Positions 25,967 to 38,873 of a stretch of DNA of 64,000 bases are shown here, piece by piece. Every line of letters starts with the position of its first letter. The first letter of the stretch is position 1. The notes below the pieces were generated by a model that saw only the letters and a list, made by a program, of their open reading frames with translations, was not told the DNA's origin and made no database searches. The translations under genes and the position numbers were made by a program. The DNA comes from Perca fluviatilis. Taxonomy: Eukaryota > Chordata > Actinopteri > Perciformes > Percidae. Location of the stretch: contig NC_053129.1 of assembly GCF_010015445.1 (NCBI RefSeq), positions 18,667,249-18,731,248 on the forward strand. The letters run 5' to 3'.

Positions 25967-28042
25967 AAGGGGAGGAGTGTTGCTGTGACAACCAGGAATG
26001 TTCAACAAAACACGAGCGCGGGAAACAAAACATAAATTAGCCTATTTAACCTATAGCGATGCACTTTGCCACAGTAACACTATTGTCAACACTTTATACC
26101 TTTTATTAATGTCATGTTACCAAAAGAGCCAGCCTGAAGCCTGCACTGTTAAAAAAAAGGGCATTTATTTCAAAGGAAAGGGAAAAACGCAGCAGAATGT
26201 AGCCTATGAATGACGATTGTGGCCAGAGTTTATGTTTTGTGCCCATTCATAACTTTGTATAAATGCTAAGTCAAGAAAAAACTACCAGCAAGATGTTGCT
26301 GACACTACTGGGGTCTCAGACTTGTGTGCTACTTCTATTAAGACCTGGTTACAGAACTTCATAAAGTAGCCTAGGCCTAATTAAGTTAAACACTTAATTT
26401 GAAGAGCAACATAAGGTCTGAATGTTGGCTCAGTGTCCACGCTGCATGATTCATAGCTTGTTGTGCAAATTATGAGGATTCCCTTTACCTCAGTCTTAGG
26501 GAAGACCTAGGCTATATGATCACGCCTGGCCACTAGGCTACTGAGAAAAGCAAACTGCTGTTGTGTAAAAAGTATGGCCTAGGCCTGCACATAAACCGGT
26601 TATCAGCTTGCTCTGCAACTAAACACACCTTGGATAGATTGCACACAAAAGGTACAAGCACTGCCTGGGGCCAGAATACACGCAATCACCTCTGATCTGA
26701 CGTGTATTTAAATGTTGTTCCTGGCATATATTTATAGTTGTTTTGAATTTCAAACAAATTATGCACATTCCTGTATCCCATTCTAATAAACACGTTCAGG
26801 GGTAGAAAGAGAGTCACACGGTTTTAGAAAAAAGGCAGGTATAGCCAACAGATTTACATTTACATACATCATTTTTTTTTTTTTTGCATAGAAGTCTAAA
26901 AAGCAAGCTACCTATGGTAGTTAGATTATATCAAAACATTAAATCTAAGATTTGAAAGGTTGAGAGTGCAAACTATGGTTTGCAGTGTAAATCTGTATAG
27001 GTTTGAAACTTGCTTTGCATTCTGGGATTTCTTTCCTTTTAGAACAGGGAAAAAGGAGCTGGTACAGTAAATGAAAATTTGAATAGATATGTGTTAGTTA
27101 TGGGTCTTTGTAGCTTTGTACCATTATCTTCAATGTAAAAAAATGTTTTAGTTATTTATAAGACTACTTGGTTACATTTGTGTTAACCCTCCTTATGTTT
27201 GTACTCTATGACAGGGGAGAAAAACAGGCGTGTAGGCTGCTGGACAACACTGGAGAGTTGCATGTGACCGTGGTGAGAGCAGGTGGAGTCGGAGGATGTA
27301 GTTGACTTGGTGGAGCTCTGCAGGGTTGTGGCACAAGATTCTGAAAGGCATTCTCTCTGGGCCCTTTCCCGCATCAGCTATTCATTCTATCACCTCTTTT
27401 TGGGCCCTCCTCACATAACGGATCTGGGTACTCCGTCCCCTTTCCACCCCAAGTCCCCTTTCTACCCCCCAGTTTGACATCCCTGGAGCTCTGCCTGCGA
27501 TATTAGGCCTAGTCCTGTAGGATGGATCAGTGTCAAAACACACTGGTGGAGGTATGGCCTGAAAGATAAGGAAAGTATAGCTACCCTGTATTTCACTACT
27601 CATATTGTATGACTGTGTAAAAAAACACTTTGAATCTTTGATGCTACATAGCTCTGTGACATGCCTGATTGATTGTGCAAGAGTTTCTCCAAACACAACT
27701 TGTTAATGAAAGTGTGAACCTATTTTAGTTTTTCATAAAGTTATGCCTCTTTAGTAAGCTATAACAATGCATTAAATGCTATCTTGATATAGAGGTGAAA
27801 ATACTCCTAGGCTAGATAATAACATAAATAATGACATTTTGAGAAAATATTCAAATTGACAGTGTTGAAAACAGCAGTGTGTGTTTTGATGTGTTTGTTT
27901 GATACTCTCAGTTCAGAACAGACTCATCTGCATGTTCAAATTGATCTTTCCTTGCACTTTGCTGTGTACTTTAGCTGACCATTATCCCAGTTCTTTAGTT
28001 TTCACAACAGCCTCTGTGTTTGTTGTCTTAACAGGTCTACAT

Positions 28043-28395
28043 AACGTCATGTCTCTGTCGGCCAATCTCAGATGGTGTATTTCCCAGAAAGGTCCGCCCC
28101 TTTTACAGGATGCACCATATATGGAAAATTACGTATTGGGGATCCCGTTTCTGGAATATTCCATTTCTCCAGGGTGAGTTTAAAACTATTTCTAAATCTT
28201 AATTTTCAACTTTAAACAGCACAAATTCGCATTGCATATTCAATTGTCAGTGTATTAAAACAATATACAACCAATAGTTGACATTATTTCTGCGTTGTTA
28301 TGTGACTGTTTTGGTGTTTTTCTCCCCACGGTGTCGGGTAAAGGGCGCTCCCCTTTGAGACGTCATTTGGCCGGCCCTTTCTCGGGCTATAAAAG
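28043..28395 (+). promoter_or_regulatory. fosab: c-fos promoter with SIE, SRE, CRE and TATA
   Basis: Motifs in order: CRE-like AACGTCAT (28043-28050); CCAAT (28062); STAT/SIE-type TTCCCAGAA (28081-28089); Ets ACAGGATG (28106-28113) directly before a perfect CArG, CCATATATGG (28115-28124); CRE-like GACGTCAT (28359-28366); and TATAAAAG (28388-28395). Taking a start near 28418, the SIE, SRE and CRE fall near -337, -303 and -59. These spacings are almost those of the mammalian c-fos promoter. The FAP/AP-1 site that follows the mammalian SRE is replaced here by TTACGTAT. Rapid serum, cytokine and cAMP/calcium induction is expected from the family. Confidence 0.9.
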
Positions 28396-28562
28396 GGCTC
28401 CGAGCTCTCAGAGTTGGCAGTCAAACTTTCAGTAGCAGAACAACGACCAGAGACATTATATCGGGAGCGGCAATTTAAGAGTTTCTCCCAAACCTACAAA
28501 AGGATTTCCTCATCTCAAGTTCACAGTTGTTTGAATCTTTCTACTTGGTTTTCTGCGGAAAG

Positions 28563-30349
<1,787 letters not shown>

Positions 30350-30850
30350 AGACTTCCAAAAACAATACTTCTATCGAGCATATTTTCTTGATGTATAAGA
30401 CCGATGTGCAGATCACAGGGCTATGGAATTGACTTTTACCAGAAAGCATATTTATGATTTGATTTGCCTTTTATCTATACTTGCCTATTACACCCATGTA
30501 GCAAGTTTAAAAAGCATGTTTTAACTAATACCACCTAGACATTTAATGAGTTTATTATGATTTTATGGTGCTAGATAACACAACTTGTTAGTGTTGATGT
30601 GCATGTGTTCAGAGCAATAGTTATTATTGATCCAGTTTGTTTTCTGGTTGATGGAATGTGAGAGTAATTGTGGAAAAACTTAAAAACTGACGTGCTTTGT
30701 CTTAACCATGATGGTCTGAGTGGTCTATCTTAGTATCAAGTTTTCTGTGAAAACATTACTGGTTTAAGTTATGAAATTTCTATTTATTTTTTTACACAGA
30801 GGATTAAGATAAATGTTTGTAAGATATGTAAATAAAAGAGTGATATTTAA
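30350..30850 (+). other. fosab: c-fos 3' UTR with AU-rich element and poly(A) signal
   Basis: AU-rich sequence includes TATTTATTTT at 30781-30790 and other ATTTA words (30448, 30540). AATAAA at 30831-30836 marks the probable transcript end near 30855. AU-rich elements of this kind destabilise c-fos mRNA in vertebrates. Confidence 0.75.
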
Positions 30851-31057
30851 ATTCAATTATCTGTCTGGTTGAATCTGTGGCACGAATTATATGCACACAA
30901 ATGGCCTACATGTTTTTTCTGCTGTAAGACACTATAGCAGTGGTATTCCACAGCTAATTTAAAATCCTGTCTAAAATTAGCCTCCATAAGGGATAGCAGT
31001 ATTTCCCTGCATCTACACTGGCTCTAGTATTGTTCCGTCTGTTGCCAAGGTTAACTA

Positions 31058-31507
31058 GACGTCAGGGCTCCTACGTCACTGCGTTCTTTCCATTTTTTTT
31101 AACTGCAAGCATAGCGCGATGACGTCGTAGCCAACTTCCGTGCCCAAATATAGACCGCTACGAAGACTCGCTGCTACTGCTGTTTGCCAGCAGAATACAG
31201 ACGGGCTTTTTCCGCTAAAACAATAGATCTAAGTATTTGTCTCTGGGTTTTCTCTACAGAGAAATCTGATTTGATTATTGGAGAAAGAGGAAAGACGGGA
31301 TGCATCGCCTCTGTAATCGAAACGAAATTTTTTTCATAGCCTACGTGCTCGTTCCAAGACAACCGCTGCAGACATACGGTTATACAAGACAAATCGAGAC
31401 AAAAAGAGGATCCGAAAGCAACGTTTTAACCACGATCTACGTTAGTTAAATTTGTTCTGTTCTCTCTGAACTGAAGGTCGAAAAAATATTACCTTAAAGA
31501 CGCACAT
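31058..31507 (+). promoter_or_regulatory. CRE/CArG cluster and possible promoter downstream of c-fos
   Basis: Three CRE-like sites occur within 70 bp: GACGTCA at 31058, TACGTCA at 31072 and TGACGTCG at 31120. They are followed by a near-CArG, CCAAATATAG, at 31144-31153, which also contains a TATA-like core. A GTGAGT donor-like site lies at 31508. The arrangement looks like an immediate-early promoter with a non-coding exon, or a c-fos enhancer giving eRNA. No open frame is supported. Confidence 0.4.
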
Positions 31508-34500
31508 GTGAGTGAGCTGCAGCCCAATGCAAGAAATAGTCCCCAGAATTAATTCATAAAGTCACAGACAGCAGTTTGGACTTAACCTTCTTTCGTTGTA
31601 TTTTGTGTAAATGGACTGGGGCATGCAGACAGCTGGACTTAATGTGTAAAGTGGCTGTCTGCAAAGTGGTGTTTTTATTCAGCCTATTCTAACTCTTTAT
31701 TACAACTAGACAGACTCTAAATTTGCCTCTTCTGGAAGCACAGCTGGGCTAAAATGAATACTGATGTGCCATAAATGATGAGTAGGCCACATGTAAATTC
31801 CTGGTGATCTAGAAACTTACACATGTTCTAGTAAATTCTCTTTTTTCCATAGTGCAGTTGGTTGATGGTCTGCAGGCAAACACACAGTGATATACCCACT
31901 TTAACTCCTGTGACTAAAAAGATGTGCAATTGCGTATTACTGTCTTAATTCTTAATTTTTCTACATGGTTTTCATTCAGTCTCAAACATTAAGGTGCATT
32001 ATTTCATCTCATAGCTTCATGGTCAAGTTTAGGTTAAAGCTGGGAGTTAAATGTCTGGCTAATGAAATCCACCTTTCCCAAACAGAAAATTGCTATGAAA
32101 GAATGCCAATTCATAAACATAAAGACAGTTAATATATCACTAACACAATGGTCAGCAATACATTTCAGTTCAAATTAAACTAAGGTGAGTGATCTAGTGT
32201 GACTGTCTTGTACTTTTCTGCTGAGTTTAATTAAACTACGTGATGTTTTGCCATTATCGTATCTTTATTCATCTTATCTCATTATCTTATTATTGTTACG
32301 CAGTTCGTCATCAAACCTTTACCCCTCCCTTCTACTTGTCATTCGTATACCTTACTCGCTCATTTCATCTTCTTTCAATATTTCACCATGTAAAGAATCA
32401 TCGGAAGGCGGATTGCTTAATGGCTTTGCACAGGAAATGCGTGGTGTGTTTGTGCACGTGAGGAACATACTGGGTGGAAGACTACCAATAACTAAATTAC
32501 TCTGACGTTTGTGCCCTTCAAGTACACACCCTTCTTGTGAAACACGGCCAAGATATTAGCAGTTGTTACTCTGCTTCCTGTATGGACACAGGCCTGCTCT
32601 TCCAAAGTACAACCTCAAAGAAATATTCAAATATTTGATATAGTTTAAAGAATTCAAGTTGCAGAACAATGCTACTTCCTTGGTTCTTGCTTGGATTAAA
32701 TGTGCTTTTACGAAGCCTCTTGTTTTGTTAGCACTGTGCTGTTGCGTAACAGCTGAATTCTGAGTACCTATCTGATTTCCATTGCACTTAAGCAGAGCCT
32801 CTTTTTCCTCAATAAAGCCATATGTGCGACCATGCAGCGCCTAATAACGCTGTCTATTTATACCTTTTCGCCGGCCCCTGGGAGATGGGGAAGCAGCAGA
32901 AATAGCAGTTGCCCATTGCTTCTTTTAACATCAGCATCAACAGCAGTAAAATTAGACCACTATGACGCCAAACTGCGTCGGTGCTGCAACCCAGGGGAGG
33001 ATCCAGGCAGCGTAAGCCTGATAGAAAGAGAGGAGGAAAGTAAGAGCGAGGCGAGGAGGAGGAAAGGAGAAAATGATGAGTATATGAGGATGCAAGGAGG
33101 GAGAAAGAAAGAGATCCGTTCCTGGGTGTAAATGTGAGCACAATGAAACTGAGTTTGCCTCTATGCCATGATGACAAGAGCTCAGTATGGCTCGGCTCCA
33201 TATTCACAGAGAGCTATCCCCTGATCAATTTCTTTTGTCGAGAGATAGTGTGAAGGCTTTACAAAACCATGAATACTTCAGTGTCTTCCCCTGTGGCTAA
33301 AAGTCTGTGTGAGTGACAGAGTGATACTCAGTCAGGCATTTACAATGACACCAAATTACACTTTTAGTGAAGCAAATTACATCTGTTCCTGACATATTCC
33401 TTCTTCTTTGTTTCATGTCAACAGAGTGAGTCCCTCTGATACAGTACCAATATTTTATAACATTAAGTTTATATGGCACTGTGTGTTCAGCAGTGGTAGT
33501 GTATGACAAATCAAATTGAGGTTTGAACTCAGTCTGGAGTCAGGTGCTCTTATCAGCGTATGGTCTGATTTTTGTTTGTATTTTCAGTATCTAGAGATGA
33601 TAACAAGCACTTTAGAGAATGACAGCAATTAATTGAAGGGTGTGTAGGCACTTGCGTCAGCATGCATGCTGATTTAAGGAAGTATTATTCTCTGTAAAGT
33701 AAGGACATGCGGTGCTAATTCACTGCCCAGAGGTGATAAAAAGGTTAGGCAGTCAATAGTGACATTATTCAACTACCTTTACAGGTGGCTTACAGACTGC
33801 ACCCTCCCCTAGAACTGTGTAATGAATATTGCTCAAAATGTAGGCTACTTGAGGATTGAAAATCAATGTAAGTGGTATGAAGAAGAAAAGTATAGCTTTA
33901 GTGGGCAGGTGTGACATTCACATTTAAGTATGGTTAAAAGATGCAAACATTTTGATTAGTCACAGCTATATGAAAGTTTTGTGAATTTTACTTCTAGCCT
34001 AAATGCTCCGTATGGAGGAGTGGGTGACATGCTATTCTTAGTGATTATTTGACGCACTAAGCTACAATACTGGAGGGATTTCTCTAGCCAATAATAATTG
34101 TTCACACAGAGCCAGACTCCCCACACACAGTAGCGAGTCCTTGTCTGGTCTCGTGGGATCAGTAACAGGGATGTTTCCCTGGAAACTGGACAGCTCTACC
34201 ATATGTAATTGGGTAATCCCTGAGCTGCCGACAGAAAAATAATAGCTTTTGCACTTTTCAAAAATACCTCAGCCAACGTGATTTGTCTGTTTTGTAACCC
34301 ACATTTACCATGATCACATACTGCACGGATCATTATGCAATTACTGTAAAATTAAAGATGTTTTTGAGAACTGAAAATCTTCAGATAGGGCCTATAAATA
34401 AGGTAATTGTGAACAGTTAGAAAACTAGCACAAAAAAAAGAAGATGATTTCTAATCTTATAACTGCAGTATCAATATACTGCTAGGCCTATATTGGTTTA

Positions 34501-34839
34501 AAATGTGTAGCCTACAATGATAGAAGTATATACATTATTTATCATTCAGCTGAAGGATGTGTCTACTGTCCACGACAGTTTACATGGTATGAAAGTGTCA
34601 CACTTTTATTCTTAATACAGAGACCAACTGGGACTTGTCATGTTGACGGCGTAGGACCTGTAGAGGGTATTTGTCTATTAATCTCATTTGAATACAATTT
34701 AGTGCCACAAACTCCTATCTAAGATTGCTATTTTTTCATTCTGTAAAATAAATGAGAGCCCCTAATCAATCTACTGTGGTTTTCACTACCTTGACTTTAC
34801 ATGTTAGTACATGTCTTCCCACTCTCATTATTAGTCTCA
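31508..34839. other. Intergenic, no gene seen
   Basis: AT-rich sequence downstream of c-fos. Short open frames near 32.2 and 32.9 kb lack family resemblance. A purine-rich tract at about 33020-33120 (GAGGAAAG words) explains the overlapping frames there. Confidence 0.4.
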
Positions 34840-34989
34840 GGAATGTGGCCATATACCCACTAGGGGGCCCCAGGTCCTAAATAGGCCTACTGTATTCTAT
34901 GGAAGGGCCCCATACCACTAGAATGTTCTCAAAACCTTTGGTTGTCTCAAACAAGTCTTGTGTTGTTGTTAGGTTAGGTCTGTGTAAAC

Positions 34990-36060
34990 AAGGCCATAGT
35001 AAAACTTGCTCTCTCTCCTGAGATGATCGACCAATCAGTGACGAGAGTCATCGCAGGAGAAGAAGGGGACAGACCGCCATCAGCAGCAGCGAACCGACTT
35101 TTTCTTTATCTTTCCTTTCCCGTTTTCGGACTTGTTGAAGTGATGTGTGTAGCCCAGAACGTTAAACGTAAAACTATTCTGTAGCTTGCTAAACTGTCAT
35201 GTTTTTTTTTACTGCCTCGTTATCTGTGTAAACGTTAAAGCTATGTTTATTCATATTTCAATAAGTGTTCTGCTGCAATGTGGATACGTTTAGCCCGTGT
35301 TACGACATGACATTTAGCCTATTTGGAGAGAGAGATATTATCGCCTTGATAATGTTGCTGTTTCTGTGTTTCTTATTGCATAGTTGATAGATGTGCAGAT
35401 TGTTTAATATTATTTGTGCAGCCACGTGTTGATATTCAGGTTGTGTTAGGCCAATTTGCCAGTAACGTGCAATCAGTAAACGGACTAACGCTGTGGAGCC
35501 ACGCGTGCTTAGCTATTAAAAGTGTATTACACTGTTTTCTCCGTCATGGATATGTGTGCTGTAACAGATGTGGCTTATTCTCACTTTGTGTTACTGAGCA
35601 ATATGTTACATTTATGTTAATTATTACTGAGAAAGTAACGTCATTCTTAGTATTGTTTATTGTTATGTGCTGGTGTCTATAACATTTAGTTTGGTAAATA
35701 ATTTTCATAGATCAGATGCTTATTAAAGTGCATTATTATTTGCTTATATTTCAGAATCACATCCAACTTCAAATGTCAAATACACCTTCATGTTCGAGTC
35801 GTTTAATAAATCTTTCTGGATCTCAAAGTCAGACATCTCTGGGTCAAGTTCTTACCGGACACCCTACAGCGGGCCGGTGTTTCTGTAGCCAGTTTTCAAT
35901 CGTTTTTACAGTCTGCTTGTATAACACTAACACCCTAACACTACATTATGTTTTGTTCCATTTCGTCGCAGAGCCCTTTGTACTGTGTGCTGTTGTGCTG
36001 CTTGACTACATGGTGGCGGGGCGTTTGCTGTGTTGGGTTTTACTTAGATATAAATAAAAT
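34990..36060 (+). other. Unidentified transcript-like or repeat block
   Basis: It starts with a CCAATCAG-containing GC-rich stretch near 35030. It includes an acceptor-like TTTCAG at about 35750 with an open frame beyond it, and ends in AATAAAATATTTAATA near 36050. It could be a non-coding gene or the body of an unrecognised transposable element. The frames at 35416-35682 and 35716-36057 resemble no family I know. Confidence 0.25.
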
Positions 36061-36149
36061 ATTTAATAGAAAAGTGGGTAACTACAGTTATTTGTAGGCC
36101 TACATGCACACATGAAGGTAGGTCTACCTGCTTGATTAAAAAGAGCAGC

Positions 36150-36298
36150 AGCAGGTTAAATGGCTGTGGTATCATAACAAAATATTGTGGTGGTTAGATG
36201 GCTGTGTTATAATAACAAAAGGTCTTTTGTGTTCACACAGCCATCTAATCACACCTGTTGACATTATTGTGAAAGTTTTTCGCTATAACAAAAGATTC
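36150..36298. repeat. Short direct repeat with an adjoining hairpin
   Basis: A ~38-bp unit (TTAAATGGCTGTGG... then TTAGATGGCTGTGT...) is repeated. The second unit is followed by its inverse, CACAGCCATCTAA at 36236-36248, forming a 13-bp perfect stem. Inner AACAAAAG/CTTTTGTGTT can extend the pairing. Confidence 0.7.
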
Positions 36299-36653
36299 AT
36301 TCAGACACCTCAGTTCCTATGGCCACTTGGCCAGTGTGAATGCAAATGGTAAATTGTTTTGGGGGAGAGTAGTTAGTAGAACTGTTTAGAAGTGGACTGT
36401 TTCTATATGCTCCTGTACTTGGTCGGAAAGTGGCTTATATGTAACAAGGTATCTAAACTCAAAGGCCACTTTTATCCAATGTAATCTTTAGAAAATCAAG
36501 TTAGCTCTGGTGCCATCACATGATGGGGATTGTAACCCACTGTTGCATGTGTTTCATGCAATGCTCCACTTCAGTTTTCCTCTCTGGGTCCTGTCTTTAG
36601 GGAGTAGGACCTAGCCTAACAGCGATCTCAAGGTGTTTAATGGTTTGTAGTAA

Positions 36654-38393
36654 CCCAGACAGCATTTACATCTGTGCCAGATCCGTTTTCGAATCAGCAG
36701 ATTCGCGCAGCAGTCACACTCAGTATGCAGATCTGCACCAACTTTGCGCCAGACTTGTCTGTAGCTTCTGAGAACGACAGTCCGTCCGGCGGGTGCGACG
36801 CAGATCCGGGACAGCTGCGCAGACCAGACACGCCACATGTCCGCCCGGCGAGTGCGGGCCGGATCCACGGGAGCTGCGCAGACCGGACGCGCCACAACTG
36901 AAATATGTCCGCCCAGCGGGTGTGGGCCAGACCGGACACGCCACAACTGAATTGAGTCCGCTCGGCGGGTGTGGGCCCGTTCTAATACATCATGATGTGG
37001 GCCAGATCCACGGGAGTTGCGCAGACCGGACGCGCTACAACTGAATTGAGTCTGCCCGGCGGGTCTGGGCCAGATCCACGGGAGTTGTGCAGACCGGACG
37101 CGCCACAACTGAATTGAGTCCGCCCGGCGGGTGTGGGCCAGATCCGCAGGAGCTGCGCAGACCGGACGCGCCACAACTAACGGAACGCTTTTTTCCTGCA
37201 TAAACCCGCAACTCTATTTGAAATGCAGAGAGGAAGACTGCAGGCTGCACCGTCTTTGTGATTATTGGTAAGTGCATTATACAAGTAAAATTGTAAAAGT
37301 AAACTGCTGTTGATGTCATGTTAATATGTTAAATATGTATAGGCTAAACATAAACGTTTACAAACTTAGTTTACACTGACATTCTGACAACCTGAGACGT
37401 GTCAGACAAGCTGGGTAGGCTATAGACCTATAGCTAGGCTATGCTTGTAGTAGCCTAGCTATAGGTTCTTTTAAACATCCACAACTAATGTGAACAGGCT
37501 TTAAGGCTGAATCAGTGATCTTTGCTTATTATTCACCAAAATTACTGAATATCGTGTCCATTGTGTGTTAGCTGCAAAATCGTTTGTTAGCGCTACCCAC
37601 TAGGCTAAACCGTCTTTTGTTAGTTTTGTTAGTCTTTACTTAATCACTCTCTTACTCATTCACTCACTCACTACACACCACGTCACATTTGTGCAAGCAT
37701 TTTACTATAATCTTTGAATACTTAATCTAACATACTGTTTGTTTCTTTGCTTTGTGTGCTTTTTGTAGGCTACGTCTTACAGGAGCAATGAGGAAGAATC
37801 GCATGTCTGACAAAGCCACGGACACGGAGATAAATCAATAGCCAGATCTGCCTTAAGACTGCGGGGGTGGACGCCGTGCCCGGTTTCACCCAACTAATAA
37901 GCAGTAAATATACCTACAGTAGGCGCAGTGTTCACATTAGGTTAGGCTACTTGGTTTTGTATTTTTTTTTGTAATTTGAATAATTAACAATGATCTTTAA
38001 TCATATGCTTTTTCTCTTTTTGTGCATCTGGATTCACGTCAGATGGTTGTTCATGCTGTAGTTTTCTCTTTTGCCTTTTTAAAATAAAAAATAAAAACTA
38101 TTTTGAAAATTACAAATTGCGTGGATATTTGTAAATATGAATCACAGATCAGGGCCAGATGAGCCCCAGATGTAAAATATGAGTCTGGGCCAGATCCGCA
38201 CCACACGTCATGGCATTAATAACTGTACTGGGCCAATTCTGGCCCAGATCTGTCTCTGATCCGTAATTCCAACCTGTTCCGGTATTGGGCCGTTGGAACA
38301 GATGAGCCCGGCCCAGGTCCGTTTAGCGGATCTGCGCCAAATGCTAATGAAGACCTGGTCCAAATCTGGCCCAAATACATTTTGCTGTCTGGG
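36654..38393. mobile_element. DNA transposon-like element (~1.74 kb)
   Basis: It is bounded by inverted termini CCCAGACAGCA and TGCTGTCTGGG. The flanking octamers GTAGTAAC and GAAGTGAC match at 6 of 8 positions if the element starts one base in, compatible with an aged hAT-type duplication. The words GGGCCAGATCCG and close variants recur throughout, both in the left GC-rich array and at 38140-38370. No transposase frame is seen, so it is non-autonomous. Confidence 0.6.
36780..37185. repeat. GC-rich minisatellite, 68-bp unit
   Basis: Units contain GGGCCAGATCCACGGGAG, GCGCAGACCGGACGCG and CAACTGAATTGAGTCCG. The last three full units are spaced exactly 68 bp (repeat word at 37008, 37076 and 37144); earlier units are shorter or interrupted. 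It lies inside the transposon-like element. Long open frames on both strands (up to 196 aa) are repeat artefacts. Confidence 0.9.
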
Positions 38394-38754
38394 AAGTGAC
38401 TTAAAGACTTATTGAGGTGAGATTCTCATCATCCGCTCCTTGTAACCACTGGCCCTGGTGTCACCTGAACCTGCTGAACCCTCCTTTCTTTATCCAGATG
38501 CTCTGGGTCCTAATAGGCCTCTATTTATATTTCGCGTTTCGTATCGCGTTGGTCGGACACATAGACATATGGTATGGTCGGACCATGGACGTATTAAGAG
38601 AACGGGTCGGACACTATAGTTTGTCCAAGAGGGGTTGCCGTAGCTAGCTGTCAAAGATGGCGACCGTTCTGCACATGCGCGACTCACATCTTGTAGGCAA
38701 CAGGCAAGTTGGGATCAAATATACATCCATGATAGCCTACATCCATTGATCAAA

Positions 38755-38845
38755 TCGAACACAAATCTAACCGGTATGAATTGTGCGGCGGTCGCCCGTG
38801 ATCACTTCTACGTAGACTTTGCTCATCTTGAACGAGCCTAACGTG
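38755..38845 (-). repeat. Repeat-derived segment just upstream of the tmem42 start
   Basis: Read on the minus strand, it aligns without gaps over about 88 bp to 48499-48587, at roughly three quarters identity by eye. Shared words include CGTTCAAGATGAGC and CGGTTAGATTT. It ends about 30 bp before the tmem42 ATG and is therefore probably in the promoter or 5' UTR. Confidence 0.65.
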
Positions 38846-38873
38846 ACTGTTAACGGGTAACGTTACAACTGGT

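Larger units (their letters stand above)
23857..28042. other. Intergenic space between the two fos genes
   Basis: Includes the divergent upstream regions of both fos genes. It holds the Ets-CArG element near 24.4 kb and the CRE/STAT cluster near 25.8 kb. There is a GC-rich stretch at about 24.43-24.49 kb, and much low-complexity TAGGCTA-type sequence from 24.9 to 25.6 kb. No coding exon is seen. Confidence 0.5.

Noticed and set aside
35716..36057. A 113-aa protein gene
   Set aside because: No family resemblance, low-complexity hydrophobic composition and no clear upstream exon. It is kept only as an unassigned block.
36611..37201. Long open frames (up to 196 aa) on both strands
   Set aside because: They lie over a GC-rich 68-bp tandem repeat. 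Repeats without stops give frames on several strands at once, and no family matches.
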